A stretch of DNA of 32,428 bases from a bacterium. Lineage in GTDB: Bacteria; Bacillota; Clostridia; Lachnospirales; Lachnospiraceae. Shown here piece by piece: positions 26,538 to 32,428 of this stretch. Within the stretch, counting starts at the first letter, position 1; each line of letters starts with the position of its first letter. The translations under genes and the position numbers were made by a program. Under the pieces are notes generated by a model that was not told the DNA's origin, ran no database searches, and saw only the letters and a program-made list of their open reading frames with translations. The stretch is taken from positions 1 to 32,428 of the forward strand of contig JAUNGR010000017.1 of NCBI GenBank assembly GCA_030524485.1, read 5' to 3'.

Positions 26538-28557
26538 ACAATATATAGGAATTTTAGCAACGGAGGACGATGAGGAAGAGGGAAGAGACAATGTGTTTAT
26601 TAACAAAGGTTCGTATGTACAATATAGAGTAAAATCCCTGTTGCTTCCACAGGAAAGTCCCAATTTTGTGACGGGATTCATCAGTTCCTTTGAAGATGAT
26701 TTTGAAATCAATGACGATGAATATTCCAAAGAAGAAGAGAGAATTGAAAATTTTAAAAATGTGGTGAAAGACAAACTGTTTATCTATTCATATAAAACCA
26801 ATGAGAGTGGACATGCCAATCTTACAAGTCGAAAAACAAATTTAGTCAAAAAACCACTGCGATTTACAAATGAGATGTATTATTATGCGATTCCTGTATT
26901 TTGCTCCAAAAACAATGAGACGGTGCAGGAATGGGAACTGGATAAGAACTGGCGGTTGTTTCGGGAATATAAGAACAAAGAGGAGTTTATTGAATTCATA
27001 AGGCAAAAACAGAACGTAGGAAGCACGTATGGATATTACACAGAGGCCTTTGTGCCTTCTTTTGTTCTATGGATGGAGGAAGATGGCAGCATGTATGCCA
27101 TCGGACATGTCACGGACACCAAGCAGAACACACAGGGCGGTCTTCTGATTGAAAGCGATTGGCTCTCCGTCATCAACATTGACGAATATGCCGAATATTG
27201 GGTGTACCAGCCCACCTTAAATCCAACCTTGTTGTACATGCCAGAGGAGATTTATACCAAGCTGGAGGACAGCCTGTTAAAGTTGCCAAAAGCGGAAAAG
27301 AGCGAAAAGACGGTGGAAGCGACAAAAGAGGAGGAGAGGGAAGAAGAGGAGCAAGAGGAAAAAGAAGAGAAAGACGACAAAAAAGAAGGAAAAGAGGAAG
27401 AGATAGGGGAAGTTCCTCCCAAAGAGGAGAGGCTGCTGGAGATTAATGCGAGCAAAAAGACGGATGAATTGATTATTGAGGCGATGGATTACCACAGCCA
27501 AAAACGAAATTTATTTTATAACATGAAAGATTTTGTCAACATTCATACTGCCCTAAAGTGCAACAGTTTGGTCATTCTCTCAGGCTTAAGTGGAACAGGA
27601 AAATCGGCGATTGTTGACATCTATGCCCGTGCACTGGGCATCAACAACAGCACAAATCCAGACGAAAATCGCCTGCTCTTTATTCCAGTGCGTCCCTCTT
27701 GGAACGATGACTCGGACTTGTTGGGCTATGTGGACTTGGTACATATGGTATATCGAGCCTCCGATTCTGGTTTTGTGGATCTTTTGGTTCGAGCACAGAA
27801 AGATGAGAACAAAAATAAGCTGTTTTTGGTCTGCTTTGATGAGATGAATCTGGCAAGAGTGGAGCATTATTTCAGCCAATTTTTGTCTCTTTTGGAGAGA
27901 CCTTCCAGCCAGAGAGAATTGCAATTATATGACAAACAGTACAGCGGACGTTTATACAACTCGGCAGAGTATCCGAGCCGCATTCAGATAGGAGACAATG
28001 TAAAATTCATCGGAACGGTTAACATTGACGAGTCCACCTACCATTTCTCGGACAAGGTTTTGGATAGAGCCAATGTGATTCAGTTGGATGTGCTGGATTA
28101 TTCCAAACAATGGGAAAAGAAGAAATATGGCTCCTTGGTAAACATCAATTGGACGATGGACGATTACATTGCCATCACAAAAAGCAGTTCAGAGGAAGAT
28201 ATGCAGGAGGTGCATCGATTGCTGTGGGAGATTCACTCGCTGCTGCACAGAGCCAACTCCAAATACGGGGTTGGTCCTAGAATTGTAAAGAACATAGACC
28301 TGTATTTGTGGAACCTTCCCAAGAGCGGAGTTGGGGGCTTTTCCTTCTCCGATGGAATCGACTTACAGATTGCCCAGAGGGTGCTCACAAAGGTGAGGGG
28401 ACCGGAAAACCAATTGGGAGAAATTCTAAACAGCAGAAGCGAGCATAATTTCCATCAGATCTTTGATGCGTATGCACATCTCTCGGACTTTAAATTGTGC
28501 AGGGAGACGGTGTCCCAAAAACAAAAGGAGTTGGAGTCATATGGATACTGTATTTAA
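26521..28557 (+). CDS. McrB-like AAA+ NTPase (N-x-D variant)
   Basis: Motor subunit of an McrBC-related nuclease system, 678 residues. The N-terminal 250 residues are an unassigned domain that would be expected to recognise the target. Residues about 261-303 are a highly acidic, Glu/Lys low-complexity linker. The AAA+ module follows: Walker A GLSGTGKS (355-362), RPSWNDDSDLLGYVD, Walker B LFLVCFDEMNLARVEHYFS (Asp440, Glu441), and GTVNIDEST, where Asn501 and Asp503 take the place of the NTAD GTP motif of E. coli McrB. Then come a putative arginine finger in VLDRANVI and a sensor-2-like YGVGPRIVKNID. AGGAGG sits just before the ATG at 26521, inside the previous gene. GTP versus ATP use cannot be told from sequence. 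Confidence 0.88.
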   Translation: MDMQDRQYIGILATEDDEEEGRDNVFINKGSYVQYRVKSLLLPQESPNFVTGFISSFEDDFEINDDEYSKEEERIENFKNVVKDKLFIYSYKTNESGHANLTSRKTNLVKKPLRFTNEMYYYAIPVFCSKNNETVQEWELDKNWRLFREYKNKEEFIEFIRQKQNVGSTYGYYTEAFVPSFVLWMEEDGSMYAIGHVTDTKQNTQGGLLIESDWLSVINIDEYAEYWVYQPTLNPTLLYMPEEIYTKLEDSLLKLPKAEKSEKTVEATKEEEREEEEQEEKEEKDDKKEGKEEEIGEVPPKEERLLEINASKKTDELIIEAMDYHSQKRNLFYNMKDFVNIHTALKCNSLVILSGLSGTGKSAIVDIYARALGINNSTNPDENRLLFIPVRPSWNDDSDLLGYVDLVHMVYRASDSGFVDLLVRAQKDENKNKLFLVCFDEMNLARVEHYFSQFLSLLERPSSQRELQLYDKQYSGRLYNSAEYPSRIQIGDNVKFIGTVNIDESTYHFSDKVLDRANVIQLDVLDYSKQWEKKKYGSLVNINWTMDDYIAITKSSSEEDMQEVHRLLWEIHSLLHRANSKYGVGPRIVKNIDLYLWNLPKSGVGGFSFSDGIDLQIAQRVLTKVRGPENQLGEILNSRSEHNFHQIFDAYAHLSDFKLCRETVSQKQKELESYGYCI

Positions 28558-30295
28558 GTTGCCCTTTACCTTACAAGTGATTAAGCGTTTTCCTAAAGTT
28601 TCCTGTCAGGAGGGGCAACTCTTTGTGAGAGAGAAGCAGGAGGTGGAAAAAAGCGGGGTGGTGACGCTCTCCGTTGAGGAGAACGATGACATAGAGCTTT
28701 TGTTTGACTCGGAGGATCCCCAAGCCAGACTGTATTTGGAAGCCTTGGATAGGCTTTCTCTTCCGGATGGGCAGATGGACTACGATGCAGAGGGACGCAG
28801 GTATCGAAGACCAGCCAAGGAGGCCTTTGTGCTCTATCGGGCAAACAGCGGTGTGGACGCTCTCTGCGTGGACTGCTTTGAGATTTCCGTGTTCTGTGAA
28901 CATACTTGGTACTATGGAAGTTTGCAGGTGCTGCCAAAACCAATGAACATCGAAGAGTGGAAGCAGATGAAGGAAGAGCTGGAAAAGGAGATGGTGGGGC
29001 TGTCTCAGGATTTGCTGCGCAGAAGCATAGGCCTAGAGCGGCAGAAAATCCGCGAGCTGCCTCCCGAAATCCTGCACGATTTTGTCATGATGAAAAGCTC
29101 GGCACAGTCGGTATTTGCGGCTTTGACGGACATTGCCAAGAATCCCAGATGCGAGATTGCAACCCAATACAAAAGAGTGGGAAACAGCCGAATTTGCCGC
29201 TTGGATGAGAAGAGTATGCGTCGTTATGCGACCAGAGCCGGCTCGGAACCGACTTATGAGGTGCCGGAGAAGGTGACCAAGTATGACATTCAGGACAATC
29301 GCCTCCTAAAGAGAATGGTGCTGGACTATGAAAAACGCCTCAATCGTTTCTTGGAGCTTTTGGAAGACGAATATGGGGAAAAAACTCTGCAGCAAAATCG
29401 GTTGGGGAAGAGCATCACGGAGTTTTATCAGCTGGCTCAGAAACTGAAAAAAATGACCTTATTGCTTCGCACCAAGGATTGGTATTTGGAGGTAGGAGAT
29501 GTCATGCAGCCCTACATTCCGCATTCGTTTATTATGGACACTCGCTACAATATCCTGTATCAGATGTGGCTGAAGGGAAAAGAGGAGGGCTTTCCGATGG
29601 AATTTCCCAGTCAGCCCTCCTATGCTTGGAGGCAGAGTAGCTATCTCTATGAAATTTGGTGTTATGTCAAGATTGTGCATTTGCTGGCGGAGGAGTTTGA
29701 GTTAGAGGAAGAAAGTTGGAAAAGCCTGTTTTCGGAGAGGACATGGTTGCCTTTTCTGCATGAGGGCAGTGCCATCGGTCTCTATAACGATGCGGTCTCT
29801 TTAAAGCTGGTGTATGACAGGCCTTTAAGCAGCAGCAGTAAGGATACCAACCTGCAGGAACCACTTTATATTGCCAAGACGCAGGAATATTCCAAACAGC
29901 ACAATCGTCCCGATATTTTGATTCATGTGTATGACCGAAAGAAAGAATGGTACATCGGAGCCATTGTGTTGGAATGTAAGTACAGGAAGTTGAATTCCTT
30001 TTGGAATGAGAGCAACGAACGTTCCAGCATCGGACAGCTGCAAGCTTACTACAACAACACACGTTCGGAATTTTTGTTTGGAGGGAAGGGCAAAAGACTC
30101 AACATCCGTCCGGTGAAAAAAGTGATAGTGCTGACTCCAGATGTGCAGGGAGAGGGAAAGAGGCAGGAAGACTTTGGAATTCTGATAAAGACATTTAAGC
30201 CGTTGGAGACGGAGGAATTGGGGCTTTCTTTGAGAGGAGAATTGCTGGGCTTGATTTTGGAACTCAGGGGAATCAGCGAGGAACTGCAAGCCTAA
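28541..30295 (+). CDS. DUF2357 / McrC-like PD-(D/E)XK nuclease
   Basis: Nuclease partner of the McrB-like motor, 584 residues. The N-terminal half is strand-rich and then helical. The middle contains TKYDIQDNRLLKRMVLDYEK, matching the conserved core of DUF2357 proteins, followed by a long helical segment (about 260-320) and YSYLYEIWCYVK-like helices (SSYLYEIWCYVKIV). The C-terminal nuclease core is intact: Asp458 in HNRPDILIHV, then Glu478 and Lys480 in IVLECKYRKL, with a conserved Gln in SIGQLQAYY just after. The ATG at 28541 has AAGGAG 10 nt upstream and lies within the McrB-like gene, giving a 17-nt overlap. By homology it should cut DNA when driven by the AAA+ ring. No terminator is visible directly after it. 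Confidence 0.87.
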   Translation: MDTVFKLPFTLQVIKRFPKVSCQEGQLFVREKQEVEKSGVVTLSVEENDDIELLFDSEDPQARLYLEALDRLSLPDGQMDYDAEGRRYRRPAKEAFVLYRANSGVDALCVDCFEISVFCEHTWYYGSLQVLPKPMNIEEWKQMKEELEKEMVGLSQDLLRRSIGLERQKIRELPPEILHDFVMMKSSAQSVFAALTDIAKNPRCEIATQYKRVGNSRICRLDEKSMRRYATRAGSEPTYEVPEKVTKYDIQDNRLLKRMVLDYEKRLNRFLELLEDEYGEKTLQQNRLGKSITEFYQLAQKLKKMTLLLRTKDWYLEVGDVMQPYIPHSFIMDTRYNILYQMWLKGKEEGFPMEFPSQPSYAWRQSSYLYEIWCYVKIVHLLAEEFELEEESWKSLFSERTWLPFLHEGSAIGLYNDAVSLKLVYDRPLSSSSKDTNLQEPLYIAKTQEYSKQHNRPDILIHVYDRKKEWYIGAIVLECKYRKLNSFWNESNERSSIGQLQAYYNNTRSEFLFGGKGKRLNIRPVKKVIVLTPDVQGEGKRQEDFGILIKTFKPLETEELGLSLRGELLGLILELRGISEELQA

Positions 30296-30332
30296 GAGAA
30301 AAGAAAAAAGCGAAAAGGAAAAGAAAAAAAGA

Positions 30333-30361
30333 TTGACAAGAATAGTAAATTGTGGTAATCT
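30333..30361 (+). promoter_or_regulatory. Strong extended -10 promoter for the small membrane peptide / DUF2325 unit
   Basis: Perfect TTGACA (30333-30338), a 17-nt spacer ending in TGG, then TAATCT (30356-30361). Predicted transcription start is about 30368, at the left edge of the palindrome that follows. Confidence 0.78.
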
Positions 30362-30368
30362 GTCCGTA

Positions 30369-30386
30369 AGTTAGTGATAACTAACT
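30369..30386. promoter_or_regulatory. Palindromic operator over the predicted transcription start
   Basis: AGTTAGT-GATA-ACTAACT is a perfect 7-bp inverted repeat with a 4-nt spacer. It begins 8 nt after the -10 box, the position of a repressor site. The TTAGT/ACTAA half-sites resemble sites of DtxR/MntR-type metal regulators, which is inference only. Confidence 0.6.
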
Positions 30387-30405
30387 CAGAAAAGGAGGAA
30401 ACATT

Positions 30406-30504
30406 CATGGTAGTGGGATTGATTTTATTAGCTCTTTTTCTTGTTGCAATTTATGGAATTAAGGGATATTTAAAGAGATTGTTGGCAAAAAATTGCCATA
30501 TTTA
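30406..30504 (+). CDS. Small single-pass membrane peptide (32 residues)
   Basis: The ATG at 30406 follows AAAGGAGG with ideal spacing, and the frame ends in TAA at 30502-30504. The peptide is almost wholly one membrane helix (VVGLILLALFLVAIYGI, residues 2-18) followed by a basic tail, KGYLKRLLAKNCHI, with a single Cys. The layout recalls FeoB-associated small membrane proteins, but those are cysteine-rich, so that name is not supported. It starts about 38 nt after the predicted transcription start, downstream of the palindrome. The DUF2325 gene follows 21 bp later with its own AGGAGG, so the two are probably co-transcribed. Confidence 0.68.
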
Positions 30505-30525
30505 AGAATAAGGAGGCGTATTGGT

Positions 30526-30816
30526 ATGAGCATTGTGATTATAGGGGGGCATGACCGCATGGTCAGTCATTATAAGAGGATTTGCAAATCCTATCAGTGT
30601 AAGGCAAAAGTATTCACACAGATGAGTGCAGATTTGGATAAACAGATTGGGACACCGGATGTGCTGGTGTTGTTTACCAATACCGTATCTCACAAAATGA
30701 TAAAGTGTGCGTTGGACGAGGTGGACAGTTCCAGAACCGAGATTGTGCGGAGTCACAGCAGCAGCGGGAACGCTTTGACTGAGATTTTGAATCAGGTCTG
30801 TTACTCCGCTTCATAA
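30526..30816 (+). CDS. DUF2325 domain protein
   Basis: Small cytoplasmic protein of 96 residues matching the DUF2325 family. It opens with MSIVIIGGHDRMVSHYKRIC, then CKAKVFTQMSADL, DVLVLFTNTVSHKMIKCAL, and ends IVRSHSSSGNALTEIL. The alternation of strands and helices suggests a small Rossmann-like fold. The biochemical function is not known to me; I associate such genes with metal-related neighbourhoods in clostridia, which is recollection rather than evidence. The ATG at 30526 has AGGAGG about 10 nt upstream; an in-frame codon at 30493 lies inside the preceding peptide gene. A strong terminator follows. Confidence 0.85.
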   Translation: MSIVIIGGHDRMVSHYKRICKSYQCKAKVFTQMSADLDKQIGTPDVLVLFTNTVSHKMIKCALDEVDSSRTEIVRSHSSSGNALTEILNQVCYSAS

Positions 30817-30847
30817 AGAGTAATTCATTATCCTATTTTTTGACTCC

Positions 30848-30894
30848 AAAAAAGGCTTGTAAAAACAAAATTTTGTTTTTAGCAAGCCTTTTTT
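30848..30894. terminator. Bidirectional terminator between DUF2325 and xdhC genes
   Basis: AAAAAAGGCTTG (30848-30859) pairs with CAAGCCTTTTTT (30883-30894), and AAAAACAAAA (30861-30870) continues with TTTTGTTTTT (30871-30880). The hairpin is nearly perfect and flanked by A and T tracts, so it works on both strands. It lies between convergent genes and ends 6 nt from the xdhC stop. Confidence 0.92.
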
Positions 30895-30899
30895 AGGTA

Positions 30900-31895
30900 T
30901 TAAAGTCCGTTTCTCACTGCAATCATCTGAGCCGCAATCGATATCGCAATTTCCGCTGGAGTCTGAGCTCCGATGTCCAAACCAATGGGTGTGACGATGC
31001 GGGCCAAATCGCTGTCGGGAAAGCCGTCCTCCCGCAGGGTGGCAAAAACCGCCGCTTTTTTCTTTCGACTCCCCACAACGCCGATGTAACGAGCCGGTGT
31101 GTGTAGGGCAAATCTTTGCACATCGGTGTCCCACACATGCCCTCGAGTCAGCACTACGATGGAATCGCCTTCCTTGACATGGATGCTTTCATCCAAATGT
31201 AAGAAAGAAATGTGGCGCAGTTCCTCCGCAGTGGGAAAGAGAGCGGGGGTGAGAAATTCGGGGCGGTCATCGCTCACAATGCAGCGGAATTTCAGATGGG
31301 AGAGAAGAGGAACCAGCTCCTGAGAGATGTGTCCACCTCCAAAGATAAAAACGCGGCTGCCATCCACCATTTTTTCAAAATAGCAGTCCTCTCCGGAAAG
31401 CGTGGCTATGCCATAGGGACCGGAGAAGGAGCCTGCCACTTCTGGTGGCAGCTGCCCAAAGAGGCGGGAGGGACTGGCTGCATTCAGAGGAAGGCAGAGC
31501 CAAAAGACCTCCCTTTTAGAAAAGAGAGTGGAAATTTCGCTCACAAAACGAAGCGTTTCGGGGGAGGAAAGAAAGGGAGTGAAGAGGACATCGACCTCTC
31601 CGCCGCAAACCATGCCCAGATTTTGCACCTCCTCTGTGTTTAAGACAAAGTGGCGAAGAAAACCGACAGAAGAAGGCTCCTTTGCGTGTGAGCATAGCCA
31701 TTCCTGGGCCAAGAGAGCGGCTTGATGCTCCAACGCACCTCCGCCTATGGTTCCCCCTAGAATACCATTCGAGCAAACCAACATATGGGCACCAGCTCCT
31801 CTCGGAGCGGAGCCGTGGGAGCGAACCACAGAGAGCAGCATCAGAGATTCCTGCTGCAAAAGACGCTGTTGTAATGTTTGAAAAATCATTTCCAT
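30900..31895 (-). CDS. XdhC/CoxI family molybdoenzyme maturation factor
   Basis: Accessory protein of 331 residues for molybdenum hydroxylases such as xanthine dehydrogenase; characterised XdhC binds and sulfurates the molybdenum cofactor before insertion. The N-terminal domain has GSAPRGAGAHMLVCSNG and GGTIGGGALEHQA, and a cysteine in GMVCGGEVDVLF, all hallmarks. The C-terminal Rossmann domain begins VFIFGGGHISQELVPLL and continues SDDRPEF, ARYIGVVGSRKKKAAVF, and TPIGLDIGAQTPAEIAISI. GGGAGG precedes the ATG at 31895. It starts 32 bp after the ModC-like gene on the same strand, linking molybdate uptake with cofactor use. The hydroxylase itself is not in the window. Confidence 0.92.
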   Translation of the reverse strand: MEMIFQTLQQRLLQQESLMLLSVVRSHGSAPRGAGAHMLVCSNGILGGTIGGGALEHQAALLAQEWLCSHAKEPSSVGFLRHFVLNTEEVQNLGMVCGGEVDVLFTPFLSSPETLRFVSEISTLFSKREVFWLCLPLNAASPSRLFGQLPPEVAGSFSGPYGIATLSGEDCYFEKMVDGSRVFIFGGGHISQELVPLLSHLKFRCIVSDDRPEFLTPALFPTAEELRHISFLHLDESIHVKEGDSIVVLTRGHVWDTDVQRFALHTPARYIGVVGSRKKKAAVFATLREDGFPDSDLARIVTPIGLDIGAQTPAEIAISIAAQMIAVRNGL

Positions 31896-31927
31896 AGATA
31901 AAAACCTCCCTAATGCTGAGTCTATGC

Positions 31928-32428
31928 CTATGCCTGAAGGAGCAGCAGGTCACTGCTCTGAAAATACAGGGTTTTGGGCAGTTCTTTTGGATATGTTTCT
32001 TTTGCAAAACGCCACCAAATGGGGGGCGTGTCCTTGTCCTGTCCTTGGATGCGAAATTGTAAAATCCATTCAAAGGGTTCCTCCATCTCTCCGCAAAAGT
32101 GCACCGAGATAGGATGACAGGAAGGACCTGCTGTGGGCTGTATGGAGAAAGCATGGGCACGGATGCCAACGGCACAAAGTGCCTCTGGAATTTCATAAGG
32201 CAGGGTGAGAGCCAACTTCCACTCGGGAATCTGTAGGCTGTGGCTGCCGGTCTTTTGGGCAAAGGCAATATTTTTACAGCCAGTGATGCGAGCACCTGCC
32301 ACGGTCTTGGGGCAGGAAAACACGGATTTGACATTGCCATGAGAGAAAATATGCCCATTATCCATCAGAGCGAGGCGTTCGCACATATGGTAGGCCTCGT
32401 CTCGGTTGTGCGTCACAAGGATGGTATC
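31928..32428 (-). CDS. modC: Molybdate ABC transporter ATP-binding protein, C-terminal part (ModC-like)
   Basis: The gene enters from the right edge, so the Walker motifs lie outside. The visible 166 residues start with ILVTHNRDEAYHMCERLALM, holding the switch histidine (VTHNRDEAY is typical of molybdate and tungstate importers), then DNGHIFSHG. The hinge GARITGCKNIAFA is a characteristic ModC feature ahead of the C-terminal regulatory domain, which here is about 100 residues and poorly conserved (EALCAVGIRAHAF, FEWILQFRIQG). It would power molybdate uptake at the inner membrane. The downstream xdhC gene, 32 bp away, supports a molybdenum role; tungstate is the main alternative. Confidence 0.83.
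   Translation of the reverse strand, partial: DTILVTHNRDEAYHMCERLALMDNGHIFSHGNVKSVFSCPKTVAGARITGCKNIAFAQKTGSHSLQIPEWKLALTLPYEIPEALCAVGIRAHAFSIQPTAGPSCHPISVHFCGEMEEPFEWILQFRIQGQDKDTPPIWWRFAKETYPKELPKTLYFQSSDLLLLQA

Noticed and set aside
25509..30295. Cluster as part of a prophage or mobile element
   Set aside because: No integrase, transposase, tRNA or flanking direct repeats were seen within the window, although gain by transfer remains possible.
31516..32358. Minus-strand frame of 280 codons spanning modC and xdhC
   Set aside because: It is in a different frame from two recognised families on the same strand and matches nothing.

Overview
The window reads as chromosomal DNA of an anaerobic Firmicute, most likely a Lachnospiraceae-type clostridium. 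The grounds are moderate GC content, strong AGGAGG ribosome sites, lipoprotein-type binding proteins, a YesM/YesN-style two-component pair, and small families (DUF2325, DUF2500, DUF3232) that I associate with Clostridia. No rRNA, tRNA, insertion sequence, phage gene or CRISPR array was seen.

Layout. (1) 1-3768: the end of an oligopeptide ABC transporter operon, namely an ATPase fragment, a binding lipoprotein whose domain order looks circularly permuted, and an L-cysteine desulfidase-like enzyme. (2) 4006-16719: a uronide-type carbohydrate locus with a sugar-binding lipoprotein, two permeases, a sensor kinase and AraC-type regulator, a GH2 enzyme carrying the glucuronidase N-x-K motif, a DUF2264 protein, a GH88 unsaturated glucuronyl hydrolase, then an enolase. 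It appears designed to import and break down uronic-acid oligosaccharides in the cytoplasm; the ATPase and any polysaccharide lyase must lie elsewhere. (3) 16716-24120: housekeeping and small genes, namely a D,D-carboxypeptidase on the minus strand, a YjbR-like protein, a GNAT acetyltransferase, a DUF2500 membrane protein, divergent aroE and aroK, an aminotransferase, a DUF3232-like protein and an orphan NMT1-type binding lipoprotein. (4) 24277-30295: a serine hydrolase, then a tight three-gene cluster of an acidic coiled-coil protein, a McrB-like AAA+ protein with an N-x-D motif, and a DUF2357 protein with an intact PD-(D/E)XK nuclease core. Both internal junctions overlap by exactly 17 nt. 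(5) 30333-32428: a palindrome-controlled transcript with a 32-residue membrane peptide and a DUF2325 protein, a bidirectional terminator, then on the minus strand xdhC and the end of a ModC-like molybdate ATPase.

The two items most worth following are the permuted oligopeptide-binding protein and the three-gene McrBC-related cluster, a probable defence module whose first gene I cannot assign. The palindrome-controlled small membrane peptide with DUF2325 is a third candidate. All calls come from reading the sequence; no search was run.
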